A stretch of 64,000 nucleotides of DNA, taken from Serratia marcescens. GTDB taxonomy: Bacteria > Pseudomonadota > Gammaproteobacteria > Enterobacterales > Enterobacteriaceae. The stretch is from positions 4,216,001-4,280,000 of the forward strand of contig NZ_VFMJ01000001.1 in assembly GCF_006715005.1 (NCBI RefSeq), given 5' to 3'. The notes under the pieces were generated by a model that was not told the origin of the DNA, did no database searches, and worked only from the letters and a program-made list of their open reading frames with translations. Both the position numbers and the translations under genes were made by a program. Shown here piece after piece: positions 9,247 to 17,974 of the stretch. The stretch's first letter is position 1, and each line of letters begins with the position of its first letter.

Positions 9247-9939
9247 TTATGGGTTCCGTGGTTCAATCCAGGTCAGCGCCGCCGTTTGTACCGGTAACAC
9301 CGTAGCCGTGGGGGTTGTACTGGTCACCCGAACCGGAGCAGCCCCCCTGCCGTTCAGGCGTGCCAGCTTGCCACTCACGATGGATTTATACCGGGCTGCC
9401 GGTGCGCCGCCGGCGGGGTGGTGATAACACCCGGCGGCAACCAGCCAGCTTCCGGGATTGCGGTCATAGCATTCCCGCAGGATGGCCGCTGCCGCGTTTA
9501 GGTTGGTGTAAGGGTCAAACGCCTCCCAGGTCGACGTGAAGTGATGGCCGTTCCAACCCAGATTAACCTGGGCAATCCCGACATCGATGCGCTTGCGAGG
9601 ATGTGTTTTCAAAAAGCGCTGCAGTGCTTCCCAGGCCTGCAGGCGGCTGGCGTAACGATACCCTTTGCCGGCCACGTTAATGGTCCAGGGCCAGGGGCGT
9701 TCCACATCCGGGGCCGGGCCGGCCCCGCGAGTCACCGAGATGATGCTTTTCGGCGCCATCGATGTCTCGGCCAGCGCCACCGAATACAGGGACTCGGGAG
9801 GAACCCCGTGACGCAGCGCCACCTCCCGATAACCGGAAGGCACCTGTTGGGTAGCAGCATGAACGACGCCACCGCTCACAACGGTGAGGAGGGCAAGCAG
9901 GGGCAACAGCCCCCGGGTCAGAACGCGGCGAGTGTCCAT
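9247..9939 (-). CDS. conjugation-associated lytic transglycosylase
   Basis: 230 residues with a signal peptide (cleavage near VHA-AT). The SLT-type domain covers about 38-175; the catalytic Glu is probably in VALAETSM, and later motifs include DVGIAQVNLGW and a Tyr-rich CYDRNPG helix. It cuts peptidoglycan locally to let the mating apparatus cross the wall. The C-terminal 40 residues are Pro/Thr/Val-rich and probably flexible. It overlaps the PFL_4693 gene by 22 bp. Confidence 0.88.
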   Translation of the reverse strand: MDTRRVLTRGLLPLLALLTVVSGGVVHAATQQVPSGYREVALRHGVPPESLYSVALAETSMAPKSIISVTRGAGPAPDVERPWPWTINVAGKGYRYASRLQAWEALQRFLKTHPRKRIDVGIAQVNLGWNGHHFTSTWEAFDPYTNLNAAAAILRECYDRNPGSWLVAAGCYHHPAGGAPAARYKSIVSGKLARLNGRGAAPVRVTSTTPTATVLPVQTAALTWIEPRNP

Positions 9940-10631
9940 CCGTTTTCCCCTTGTTGCAGCACCACCGGCATCAGGCCGTTGCCGAATTTCATCCAGCGGC
10001 CACCATCATGATTGAGCGTAATTTGACGTGCGCGCACCTTGTCGACGGGAATGTGATGCGCCCGAGCCCACTCGCGCAGCAGACTGTCATTACCCTTGCT
10101 GTCAACCAGGTAAATGTCGACCGGCCGGTTATCTGCCAGCACCGCCGCCAGGCGTGCATCGCACTGCCCGCAGTCCTTCGCTTTCACGAACAGCGCCAAT
10201 CGCCCGCCGGTGTCATGTGCGATACCGGCCGCATTCCCCATGTTCACCGGCAACACACCAAGGCGCTGCCAGGCAGCATCCACCTCACGCTGGAACCTGA
10301 GTTCTTTCTCGGTGCGGGCGAACTCCTGCTTTACCCACAGCTGCGCGTACTTTTTACGCTCGGCATCGCTCTGTGCTTCGATGCCAAGGGCAGTTAGCGG
10401 ATCAAGCCCCGGAGACTGCGTCCCGCGAGGGCCATCCATCAACTGCTGATAACGCTGGTACTCTTCCCCACTGAGGCCCCACTGCCTGCCCTGCTGCGCC
10501 GTCTTGTTCGCCTGGCTCTGCTGAATCTCACTCAGAGTAGACTGGCTGTTCTCAATCGTCGTCTGCTGCGCCGCCTGTGATAACGGGCTCAGCAGCATCA
10601 GGGAAATTACGCTGTATTTCAGTTTCATCAT
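9918..10631 (-). CDS. ICE protein, PFL_4693 family (TIGR03759)
   Basis: 237 residues, signal peptide ending near SQA-AQ. The central stretch WGLSGEEYQRYQQLM, followed by GPRG and LDPLTALGIEA, is the signature of the PFL_4693 family. The C-terminal half looks thioredoxin-like in order and carries a CGQC motif (about residues 152-155), suggesting a thiol/disulfide role in the periplasm, perhaps in maturing pilus or channel parts. That function is inference from the motif. Confidence 0.87.
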   Translation of the reverse strand: MMKLKYSVISLMLLSPLSQAAQQTTIENSQSTLSEIQQSQANKTAQQGRQWGLSGEEYQRYQQLMDGPRGTQSPGLDPLTALGIEAQSDAERKKYAQLWVKQEFARTEKELRFQREVDAAWQRLGVLPVNMGNAAGIAHDTGGRLALFVKAKDCGQCDARLAAVLADNRPVDIYLVDSKGNDSLLREWARAHHIPVDKVRARQITLNHDGGRWMKFGNGLMPVVLQQGENGWTLAAF

Positions 10632-10638
10632 TTTCTCC

Positions 10639-11382
10639 TCACTGGGCGCTGACGGTCTGCAGGCGGCCGTTCACACGAAACGTCGCCTGCCCGTAACCGG
10701 CACTGACCAGGATCCAGCCGGCGACCGACTCCCCTTCCCCGATTAACCGCACCTGCGACAAATCGCTGAACCCCAGCGGCGCCACAGCCGCAAAGGCCGA
10801 CGTCCCGCGCTGCTCCACCCCGGTCAGCACGAATGGCGCTTTGCGCGCCACACGAGGTACCGCATTACGCGGGGAGGGTTTAATTGGCGTGGGCTTGTGC
10901 TTTGGGGTGATTTTGGCGGTCGCTGAAGGTGCAGCGGGGACGTCCGTTGAGGGGGCTACAGTCGGTACAAGCTTTTCAGTTACTGACTTTTTCACGGACT
11001 CAATGCTGCCTTTCAGCGCATTTAACTCAACCTGTTGAGCCTGCAGTTGCTGCTCAAGTTTCTCCGGTAGCCCGGTGGTTAACGTCAGCGTCCCAACCTG
11101 CCGTATGAGCAAGTCCTGACGCTCAGCCAGGCTCTTAAGCTGTTTAGCATGCGCCTGCAGCTCAGCGGCCATAGAGCTCATGCCATCCTGCGGCGCCAAT
11201 GCTTTCTGTGCCTGCTCAATCAGGGCAATACGCTGGTCGACATGCCTGATAGTCCCTGAGCCGACAAGGCCTGCAACAAGGACAACAACGACGCCGGCCG
11301 TTGCCCCCCAGAAGGTCTTGCTTCGCAGCAACCCTTTTTTTGCCGGTGTCATCGGCATCATTTCGTCATTATGCTCAGTCAT
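10639..11382 (-). CDS. single-pass membrane protein with coiled coil, probable transfer component
   Basis: 247 residues from ATG at 11382; that ATG overlaps the PilL-like stop (ATGA). A GTG at 11394 is possible but has its GGAGG too close. Cytoplasmic N terminus, one membrane helix (about 22-42), a periplasmic coiled coil (about 55-135), a Pro/Thr/Lys-rich linker, and a compact C-terminal domain (about 175-247). The layout resembles PilP/TraP-type accessory proteins of plasmid and ICE transfer regions, but I do not recognise the family with certainty. Confidence 0.65.
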   Translation of the reverse strand: MTEHNDEMMPMTPAKKGLLRSKTFWGATAGVVVVLVAGLVGSGTIRHVDQRIALIEQAQKALAPQDGMSSMAAELQAHAKQLKSLAERQDLLIRQVGTLTLTTGLPEKLEQQLQAQQVELNALKGSIESVKKSVTEKLVPTVAPSTDVPAAPSATAKITPKHKPTPIKPSPRNAVPRVARKAPFVLTGVEQRGTSAFAAVAPLGFSDLSQVRLIGEGESVAGWILVSAGYGQATFRVNGRLQTVSAQ

Positions 11383-12023
11383 TTTTTCAGCCACCCTCCG
11401 GTTGTCGGTACCGCGTTAACGGGCTGAGGGACAATGACCGTCGCAGCAGGATGCGCTGAAACCGGTGCTGAAACCGCCCTGGCCGGCGCCACCGTCACTG
11501 GCGGCAGCTGTGTCGCCGGCAACTGATACCCGTCACGCAGGCTGTGGCAGACAACACGTTGCACGTCGTCTACCTCAAGCTGCCACGCGGGGCCTGCCAG
11601 TACCTGCAGCGCGGTACGCAAACGCATCGGCCCCAGTTGGTACTGCACCGCCGGCAGCGCCTGGCGGTACAGCACGCCGTTTGCAGGGCCGGTCGCGCAC
11701 AGGGAATAGCCCGACTGGCGCAGCGCATAACGCAACGCGTCAGCCACCGTCGGTTTTACTGATGCCGGAATACGGATATCGATGATTTGCGAGAGCGGAT
11801 CTCGCTGAACGGCCGCCGGGTCGGTGCTGACCAGTAAATAACGGTCATAGCGCACGACCTCCGGCACCTGCCCGTAAGCATCCGGGCTGACCGGTTGAAC
11901 GTTGCGAGTGACGGTAACCGAATGCGTGACAGGGGAAACATCGCGCTGCTGCAGTGGCCGCTGAGTAACGCACCCGGTCAGCATGAGTGCTGCCAGGGAA
12001 GAGACGAGTATTGTTTTTTTCAT
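11379..12023 (-). CDS. PilL-like conjugative transfer lipoprotein (TIGR03748)
   Basis: 214 residues. Lipoprotein signal with lipobox LTGC (Cys about 18). The segment DPLSQIID followed by VADALRYALRQSGY matches the PilL N-terminal family found at the head of ICE pilus and transfer regions. In SPI-7 and PAPI-1, pilL starts a complete type IV pilus operon; here no pilM-V genes follow, so only the PilL-like protein is kept at this spot, as in ICEclc-type elements (comparison from memory). Confidence 0.82.
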   Translation of the reverse strand: MKKTILVSSLAALMLTGCVTQRPLQQRDVSPVTHSVTVTRNVQPVSPDAYGQVPEVVRYDRYLLVSTDPAAVQRDPLSQIIDIRIPASVKPTVADALRYALRQSGYSLCATGPANGVLYRQALPAVQYQLGPMRLRTALQVLAGPAWQLEVDDVQRVVCHSLRDGYQLPATQLPPVTVAPARAVSAPVSAHPAATVIVPQPVNAVPTTGGWLKK

Positions 12024-12113
12024 CCGGAAGATTTCCTGTTCAGTGACAATTGGCAGGTGTCACTGTGCGGTTACCGTCCAGGAGGCTCAATTAACAACTC
12101 TTTATTGCTAATC

Positions 12114-12143
12114 AAAAAAAACGCCAACCAGAAGGTCAGCGTT
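12114..12143 (-). terminator. intrinsic terminator after the DUF29 gene
   Basis: On the minus strand a 10 bp stem (AACGCTGACC, loop TTCT, GGTTGGCGTT, two G-T pairs) is followed by a run of T. It lies 25 bp past the DUF29 stop and separates the SSB/DUF29 unit from the transfer operon that starts with the PilL-like gene. Confidence 0.8.
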
Positions 12144-12168
12144 ATCGAATCATGCTAACGAACCCAAA

Positions 12169-12609
12169 TTAGGGTTCTGGGTAATAATCCTGGTTCAGGA
12201 TCTGCTCTGTAGTCCAATTGCAAGAAGCGGGTAATTTATCCAGACCGATCCCCGTTTCTTTTGATGCTATAGCCAAAGCATCAAACCAGGTATCTTCCAG
12301 CCACTCCCGATCGACCATAGCAACTTTCAGACTGGGGGTTTTCTTTAAACGGCGCTCAATCAAACCGCGTTGCCCCTTGATCGTCAGTTCCCAACTTGTA
12401 CCACGGTGAGTAGGTTGAAATTGCCACTTCAGAAGGTGAGCCAGTAAAACCGCCATCCGGCTGGCCAGTTCGCGCTTTTCACTCTTGCCCACGTCCTCAA
12501 TCTCCTCGGCAATGTTTTCAATATCCAGTTGGCTAAGTTTACCGGCACGCAGTAACGCCGCCTGTTCATTCGCCCAAGCGACCACGTCGGTATCGTAACG
12601 AGTTCCCAT
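12169..12609 (-). CDS. DUF29 family protein
   Basis: 146 residues covering the whole DUF29 domain: YDTDVVAWANEQAALLRAG near the start, the ENIAEEIEDVGKSEKREL helix and LLAHLLKWQFQP in the middle are the hallmark segments. DUF29 proteins are common in cyanobacteria and on mobile elements; their function is unknown. It lies between ssb and the transfer operon and is followed by a strong terminator, so it probably shares the ssb transcript. Confidence 0.88.
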   Translation of the reverse strand: MGTRYDTDVVAWANEQAALLRAGKLSQLDIENIAEEIEDVGKSEKRELASRMAVLLAHLLKWQFQPTHRGTSWELTIKGQRGLIERRLKKTPSLKVAMVDREWLEDTWFDALAIASKETGIGLDKLPASCNWTTEQILNQDYYPEP

Positions 12610-12687
12610 GGGAGCCTCCGGTATAGTAGATAGAAAAACTGCACACAGCAGACGCTATGTGCAGTATGTCAATGAATGCCATCCAGG

Positions 12688-13173
12688 TCAAAATGGGATG
12701 TCATCATCAAAGTCCATCGGCGGTTCATTGCCGGCAGACGCCTGAGTGGGTGTGCCACTGTGGGTCGGGTGCTGAGGTTGCCCCCAACTACCAGACGCTG
12801 AGGGCCCCGAGTTATCGGTCTGACTACGATCACCCAGCATCTGCATCGTGCCGCCCACGTTAACGACTACCTCGGTAGTGTAGCGATCTTGGCCACTCTG
12901 ATCTGCCCATTTACGCGTGCGTAAAGCCCCCTCAATATAGACCTGCGAACCTTTACGCAAGTATTCGCCGGCAATTTCAGCGAGCTTGCCGAACAGCACG
13001 ATACGATGCCATTCGGTTTTTTCTTTCTGTTCGCCGGATTGTTTATCACGCCAGGTCTCGGAGGTCGCGAGCGACAGGGTGGCAACCGCGCCACCATTTG
13101 GCATGTAACGGACTTCCGGATCCTGGCCAAGATGACCAATCAATATGACTTTGTTAACGCCGCGAGACGCCAT
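12688..13173 (-). CDS. ssb: single-stranded DNA-binding protein
   Basis: 161 residues from ATG at 13173 (GAGG 8 bases upstream); a TTG two codons earlier is less likely. The OB-fold covers about 3-110, starting with [17 protein letters not shown] and including the conserved [14 protein letters not shown] segment. A Gly/Ser/Pro/Thr-rich linker follows and the tail ends DDDIPF, the acidic tip that recruits replication partners. An element-borne SSB would protect single strands during transfer and plasmid-like replication. Confidence 0.96.
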   Translation of the reverse strand: MASRGVNKVILIGHLGQDPEVRYMPNGGAVATLSLATSETWRDKQSGEQKEKTEWHRIVLFGKLAEIAGEYLRKGSQVYIEGALRTRKWADQSGQDRYTTEVVVNVGGTMQMLGDRSQTDNSGPSASGSWGQPQHPTHSGTPTQASAGNEPPMDFDDDIPF

Positions 13174-13245
13174 AATCAAATCCTCATAGGGAATAAAGTT
13201 AGAAAGGGAAAAACGCCCCGAAAAATCGAGGCGTAGAGGGCGTTA

Positions 13246-13713
13246 TCAGAAAGAGTTTTCCGCGTATTGTTGCTGTGCGGAACCTTGCTGAGGCGGCGTA
13301 GAGTCGGATTTCTCAGCCTGATATACCTTTTCCTGACCAATGTTGATCCAATCGACCTTGATAAGGCGGGCTTTGAGGCTGACGCGCTGTTCACCGGCAT
13401 GTTCGCCACTGTTGAGCGTGAAGATGTCCGTTTTGGGATTGCTGAGCACAAAACCAATCAGGACCTTTTTGTCTTCATCAACCGATTTTTGACAGCGGTT
13501 GATCAGGCTGCTGGCTTCTTTACCGGCGACCGTTACATCGAAACGCGTGTAACTGGCGTTATCGGTAGGACCGGAGAGTCCATTGACGACACAGCTGATA
13601 AAGGTGCCATTCGGCCCATTGACTTGACGAATGTTGCTGAGGTACCCCATGCCTTTGATAGTCAGGTTGAAGTATTCAGTTTTAGTAGATGCTTGCTGAG
13701 ATTGAGTAGACAT
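13246..13713 (-). CDS. STY4534-family ICE replication protein (DUF3577), SSB-like
   Basis: 155 residues. A beta-rich N-terminal domain (about 10-120: YFNLTIKGMGYLSNIRQVNG, then FISCVVNGLSG) is typical of DUF3577 and probably OB-fold-like. The C terminus is a Gln/Ser-rich tail ending in Phe. It lies upstream of ssb in the same unit (72 bp gap). The promoter should be in the repeat-rich region 13,714-14,112. A role with single-stranded DNA during ICE replication is inferred from fold and context. Confidence 0.85.
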   Translation of the reverse strand: MSTQSQQASTKTEYFNLTIKGMGYLSNIRQVNGPNGTFISCVVNGLSGPTDNASYTRFDVTVAGKEASSLINRCQKSVDEDKKVLIGFVLSNPKTDIFTLNSGEHAGEQRVSLKARLIKVDWINIGQEKVYQAEKSDSTPPQQGSAQQQYAENSF

Positions 13714-13759
13714 GATGTTTTCTCCAGGAGTAAAGATTCGGTGACGGAGAAATACACCT

Positions 13760-13788
13760 TCCCGACGGGAAAGTGTTTCCCGTCGGGA
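13760..13788. repeat. 13 bp inverted repeat with 3-base loop
   Basis: Arms TCCCGACGGGAAA and TTTCCCGTCGGGA are perfect complements around GTG. No T-run follows on either strand, so it is not a standard intrinsic terminator. It lies about 47 bp upstream of the STY4534 start codon, within the likely leader or promoter, where a hairpin or dimeric-protein site could control expression. Confidence 0.75.
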
Positions 13789-13921
13789 GTCTGCAAAGTC
13801 GTACGTCAGTGCAGACTGTCTTGATTGTGAAATGGACCTTCATCACCGCTAAGTGATCCCCGTTCTCAAAGGCTAAACGGTGTTACCGCCACGTGGGCTT
13901 CCTCTTTCAGGCTACGAGGCT

Positions 13922-14019
13922 ATTGGCAGTCACCCGAGGGCGTTTCTCACAGACCGCTGAAACTTTGGCTGGCACTCACCCGAAGGCGCTTCTCACAGAG
14001 TGCTGAAGCATTGGCTGGT
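13922..14019. repeat. two tandem 46 bp imperfect direct repeats plus a partial third
   Basis: The core CACCCGA(A/G)GGCG(T/C)TTCTCACAGA..GCTGAA occurs at 13,931 and 13,977, a 46 bp spacing, each preceded by TTGGC; TTGGCTGG starts a third, incomplete unit at 14,012. A more distant relative (CCCGACGCGTTTTTCACGGAG) lies at about 14,198. Regular repeats upstream of a replication-gene unit suggest protein-binding sites. Confidence 0.65.
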
Positions 14020-14100
14020 TGTCCGAAGACAACAAGTAAGCCTGTTCATTTTTAATGCAAGCATCGAGAGTGTCAACCGAAATATTCCGTTTTGAGAACC

Positions 14101-14138
14101 ATAAAATAAAAACGGCGTTGATCCGAAAATCAACGCCG
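14101..14138 (-). terminator. intrinsic terminator after topB
   Basis: Minus-strand stem CGGCGTTGAT / ATCAACGCCG with a six-base loop, followed directly by TTTTTATTTTAT. It ends the long replication/partition operon that begins at parA. It lies 250 bp past the topB stop. Confidence 0.85.
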
Positions 14139-14387
14139 CACGGCCGGTACCTGAACCTTCAGTAAATTCTGTCAAACTCCGGGGAGGAACCTAGTCTCCC
14201 GACGCGTTTTTCACGGAGTTGCATGCGTCTTGACAGCCAACCTGAGTGTGGAGGCCGCTGACCGAACTGAAGCAGAAAAAACCATGGAAGAATTTTCCCA
14301 CCACCGCAGTTACGGGGTACCTATGCATTCTGCAAGAAAGCCAGATAACCTTAGCAAATCTTCCTAACATTAACATCAGGCAATCTC

Positions 14388-16427
14388 TTACTCCGCACCG
14401 GTTGTTTTATTTTTAGCCGGTGATTTTGCTTTATAGCGCTTTGCCTTACGACCACCTTTTGCATCAATGTTGATGATACCCTGGCAAGTGGGGTAATTAC
14501 TGCAGCCCCAGAAGGCGCCACCGCCTTTCTTGCCTGCACGCCGGCGCATCGTCCCTCCGCATGTCGGGCACGGCGGTGAAGGAGGCGCAGTGAACTTCAC
14601 CGCCTGCGTCTTCCCTTTCGCCACCAGATGGCCCGTCCACTGTGCCTGGCGGCTCATGAACGTCTCAAGTGTCATCTGGCCCTGGGCAATCTCGTCCAGC
14701 GCCTGCTCCCACAGCGCCGTCATCCCGGGGTTGGTCAGCGCCGTCGGTAACGCATCTATTAGTTCGCCAGCAATCGGCGTGGAGAGCAGGATTTTTCCCT
14801 TCTTCTCCAGGTAGCCGCGTTTAAACAGCGTTTCCAGGATACCGGCACGTGTCGCTTCAGTACCCAGTCCCGCGTTCTCTTTCAGCACCTTCTTCAGTTG
14901 CGGGTCACTGACGAACGCCGCAGCATTTTTCATGGCGGCGATCAGTGTCCCGTCAGTAAAATGCCCCGGGGGCTTCGTCTGCAGCGTTTTAAGCTCCGCG
15001 CCGGCAACCGCGACGGATTCACCTTTTACCAGCGCCGGCAGCCGGACATCATCCGTGTCTGCCGACTCATCTTTCGCCTCGCTCACGTCATGCTGGAACA
15101 GTGCTTTCCAGCCTACCACCGCCTCGACCTTGCCACGGGTGCGGAACAGTTGTCCGCCGATATTAAAGGTAGCCTCAGTCACATCCACTTCATGTAACGG
15201 CAGGAACTGTGCCAGGTAATGCTGACGGATCAGCTGATAGACCTTCAGCTCATCGGCAGACAGCTTGCTCAAATCGAACGGCTGCTTGGTCGGGATAATC
15301 CCATGGTGCGCCGTGATTTTTTTGTCGTTCCAGATGCGGGAAACAAAGGCCCTGTCGAGCCTGGCCACACTTTCGCTCTGCGTTGGATCCGTGCGGGTAA
15401 CCGCACCCAGCACATCGGCAACCTCTTCCCGCATCGATGTCGGCAGATAGCCGCAATCCGTCCGGGGATATGTAGTCGCTTTGTGCGTTTCATACAGCGA
15501 CTGCGCGATACTCAGCACCTGGTTGGCGCTCATCCCCCACTTGCGTGAGCAAACCTGCTGCAGCGTTCCCAGGTCAAAGGCCAGCGGCGCGGACTCTTTC
15601 TTGCGCTCGGTCCCTACCTCAAGCACAACGGCATGACCTGTTTGCTGACACAGTTGCACGACGGCCTGCGCCACATTCTGCTGAATACAACGCTTCTCGT
15701 CATCACAGTAGTTAGCGGCCGGCACCCAGTTCGCAGGAAAAGTAATGCCATCCTTTTGCAGGTTCGCCCTGACTTGCCAGTACGGCTTGGAAATAAAGTT
15801 GGCGATTTCGCGGTCACGGTTCACGACCAGCGCCAGCGTGGGAGTCTGCACCCGCCCGATCGATAACACCTCGCCGTATCCCTGTTCCCGCGCCTTTAGA
15901 GTATAAAGTCGGGTCAGGTTCATCCCCGTCATCCAGTCAGCCCGGGCGCGTGCCAGGCCGGCTTCATAAAGAGGAGCGGTCTTCTCGCCAGGGAGTTTGT
16001 TTGCCAGAGCATGCCGGATACTGGCCTCGTCCAGCGCTGACAACCAGAGCCGCTGGACCGGGCCGGTAAAGTGGCAGTGCTCCAGTAATTCCCGTGCGAT
16101 AACTTCCCCCTCTCGATCCGCATCGGTCGCAATCACCACAGAATCAACCTGCTTGAGCAACCCACGGATGACCGCAAACTGATCGGCAGTGTCTTTTTTT
16201 ACCGTCATTTTCCACTGAGCAGGCACGATAGGCAGTACAGACTCCCGCCAGGGGTTACCGAACTGTTCACCGTAGGTCTCCGGCTGAGCCTGCTCCAGCA
16301 GGTGCCCGATGGCCCAAGTGACGATGACGCCAGTACCCGCAAGATAGCCCTGCTTACGCTGGGTCGCCCCGAGAATGGCGCCGATATCTTTACCCTGGCT
16401 GGGTTTCTCACACAGGTAGAGCTGCAT
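14388..16427 (-). CDS. topB: DNA topoisomerase III (type IA)
   Basis: 679 residues. Toprim domain at the N terminus (LYLCEKPSQ; ATDADREGE at about 105-113), the type IA core with GRVQTPTLALVV near 192-203, and the catalytic Tyr in TTYPRTDCGYLP (about 320). The C terminus holds one four-Cys zinc finger (CPTC...CSNYPTC, about 625-650) and a basic tail. It unlinks single strands and decatenates DNA during ICE replication. It lies 13 bp after the lipoprotein gene and is the last gene before the terminator. Confidence 0.96.
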   Translation of the reverse strand: MQLYLCEKPSQGKDIGAILGATQRKQGYLAGTGVIVTWAIGHLLEQAQPETYGEQFGNPWRESVLPIVPAQWKMTVKKDTADQFAVIRGLLKQVDSVVIATDADREGEVIARELLEHCHFTGPVQRLWLSALDEASIRHALANKLPGEKTAPLYEAGLARARADWMTGMNLTRLYTLKAREQGYGEVLSIGRVQTPTLALVVNRDREIANFISKPYWQVRANLQKDGITFPANWVPAANYCDDEKRCIQQNVAQAVVQLCQQTGHAVVLEVGTERKKESAPLAFDLGTLQQVCSRKWGMSANQVLSIAQSLYETHKATTYPRTDCGYLPTSMREEVADVLGAVTRTDPTQSESVARLDRAFVSRIWNDKKITAHHGIIPTKQPFDLSKLSADELKVYQLIRQHYLAQFLPLHEVDVTEATFNIGGQLFRTRGKVEAVVGWKALFQHDVSEAKDESADTDDVRLPALVKGESVAVAGAELKTLQTKPPGHFTDGTLIAAMKNAAAFVSDPQLKKVLKENAGLGTEATRAGILETLFKRGYLEKKGKILLSTPIAGELIDALPTALTNPGMTALWEQALDEIAQGQMTLETFMSRQAQWTGHLVAKGKTQAVKFTAPPSPPCPTCGGTMRRRAGKKGGGAFWGCSNYPTCQGIINIDAKGGRKAKRYKAKSPAKNKTTGAE

Positions 16428-16440
16428 CAGTTAACCTCCC

Positions 16441-17013
16441 TCAGCCCTGACCTTTGGCAACCTGCTGCAGCTGCGTCATCAGTCTCCCAAGGTAAGCCTC
16501 GGTCAGGTGTGACGCATCCGGTGAGCTGTATGTCACTTTCAGACGGCTGCCGGCGCCGGACTTGACCACTTCGAGCTCAAGGCGATCATTGCCTTTCCAT
16601 TCCTGCCCCATCTTGTAATAACTGCCCCGATTTGCTGACCAGACCGGGCGTGCTTCATCAATGGAGCTCGCGCTCCAGTCACCGTGCTGATCACGCTGGC
16701 GCAGACTTTCAAGTTCCTCGGAGGAGATGAACTGATAATGACTTTTCAGGCGCGCCGCTGCGGTATCAACGTCCACCGCGAGGCTATAAGTATGATGCAC
16801 GTCCTGCCGGGGCCCGGAAATACCGGCTCGGGTCATCCATGGCATGCTACCCTCACTGGAACTACCGCTACCACCGCTTGCCAGCGAATGTGCAGCGTCA
16901 CTGATTTTCTGGTTCCACTCGCCCAACTCAGTGCCTGCACACCCCGTTAACAACAACGCGGCGCAAAGAACACCTAGCATCAAAAAAGACTTTACCTGTC
17001 GATTCATCATCAT
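16441..17013 (-). CDS. predicted lipoprotein in the ICE replication operon
   Basis: 190 residues. Signal peptide with lipobox LTGC (Cys about 25), then an extracytoplasmic domain ending in a helix (LMTQLQQVAKGQG). The start ATG overlaps the PFL_4669 stop by 4 bp. The domain order and the K-V-T-Y-S-S ending resemble small outer-membrane lipoproteins but I do not recognise a named family. A surface protein among replication genes is unusual and may act in entry exclusion or be a passenger. Confidence 0.7.
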   Translation of the reverse strand: MMMNRQVKSFLMLGVLCAALLLTGCAGTELGEWNQKISDAAHSLASGGSGSSSEGSMPWMTRAGISGPRQDVHHTYSLAVDVDTAAARLKSHYQFISSEELESLRQRDQHGDWSASSIDEARPVWSANRGSYYKMGQEWKGNDRLELEVVKSGAGSRLKVTYSSPDASHLTEAYLGRLMTQLQQVAKGQG

Positions 17014-17753
17014 GATTTAGCTACTTTTTTTGAAGAAGTGGACAATGTTGGCACAGAAGTTTTATTGAGTGGGGGCGAAAAAGCGGAACGCGATGTGCCA
17101 GACATAATGTCTGCGTCAGGTTCCCCCAGACGCTTGACCGCCTCCATACCAACCGGAGTTTGAAGGCGAATATCATCACGCGTTACAGCTACAGATCGGT
17201 ACTGCTGCACAACCCCATAAACCTGCCGTACCCAATGCCCCCCCTGGCTCAGCAAGTCATCCCGCTTTTGACGGGAGATCAACCCATAGTGCCATGCCTG
17301 AAATGCTTTCATAGCCAGTTGATCAAATCCAACGAGTAACCAGACACAACGATACCCGAGCGGAGTACGACTAAATACACCGATATTCAGCGGTGATACT
17401 GATGAGACTTCTGACATCGAGACCTGACCCGGCAAGCTGGATAAGACGTTATCAAGTTCTGCGACTGCGCTCTGCAATCGCGCGGTGCCACGTTCAATAA
17501 CCTGCTCCAACGACAACATCGCGCCATCGGCATAAGGGTTGTCAGCGTTTGAATCAGCATTAATTTTCCCTGCTCGGGCGATGACCTGAGGCATGCTGAC
17601 TATTGGTGGTTTATTTGACTCTTTCTCACGCTGCCGTCCCTCCCATAACAATATTGCATATTGTGTATGCAACTGGACGGTTAACGTCGATTTGAGCGCT
17701 CCTGCGCGAGTTGAAGAGGGTTTGTTTTCTTTATTGCTTGATGAATCAACCAT
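17010..17753 (-). CDS. ICE protein, PFL_4669 family (TIGR03761)
   Basis: 247 residues from ATG at 17753 (AGGA 8 bases upstream); upstream in-frame ATGs lack spacing. The core segments LHTQYAILLWEGR, NPYADGAMLSLEQ and WHYGLISRQKRD are family hallmarks. It is a cytoplasmic protein always found in the ICE replication/partition region; no biochemical role is known to me. The gap of 222 bp to the replication gene upstream contains no gene. Confidence 0.85.
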   Translation of the reverse strand: MVDSSSNKENKPSSTRAGALKSTLTVQLHTQYAILLWEGRQREKESNKPPIVSMPQVIARAGKINADSNADNPYADGAMLSLEQVIERGTARLQSAVAELDNVLSSLPGQVSMSEVSSVSPLNIGVFSRTPLGYRCVWLLVGFDQLAMKAFQAWHYGLISRQKRDDLLSQGGHWVRQVYGVVQQYRSVAVTRDDIRLQTPVGMEAVKRLGEPDADIMSGTSRSAFSPPLNKTSVPTLSTSSKKVAKS

Positions 17754-17974
17754 TTTAAGCATCCTGTTTAACTTATGTGTGGCTTGAAATAGTTGCGCCA
17801 GCTTGTCCTGGCAACAATCCAAAACTCTTTTTGCATGACGAACAAAAACTCAAAAGGCTATCCCGTTCACTTCTATCCATTGCTGCCAGTGGCAACGGTG
17901 CATGCTTTTTAACCAGTGCTGCCAGTGGCAGCGCTGGTGTATTTTTAAACAACTTGATTATCTGCACTCACGAC

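Larger units (their letters stand above)
13714..14387. other. repeat-rich intergenic region between topB and the STY4534 gene
   Basis: 674 bp with no gene. From right to left on the minus strand: about 250 bp past topB with nothing recognised, a terminator at 14,101-14,138, two 46 bp direct repeats at about 13,922-14,011, and a nearly perfect long palindrome at 13,760-13,788 some 50 bp ahead of the STY4534 start. It should hold the promoter and regulatory sites for the SSB-type genes; oriT or replication-linked function is possible but unproven. Confidence 0.6.

Noticed and set aside
13922..14019. CRISPR array
   Set aside because: Only two full repeats of 46 bp, directly adjacent with no unique spacers and no cas genes.
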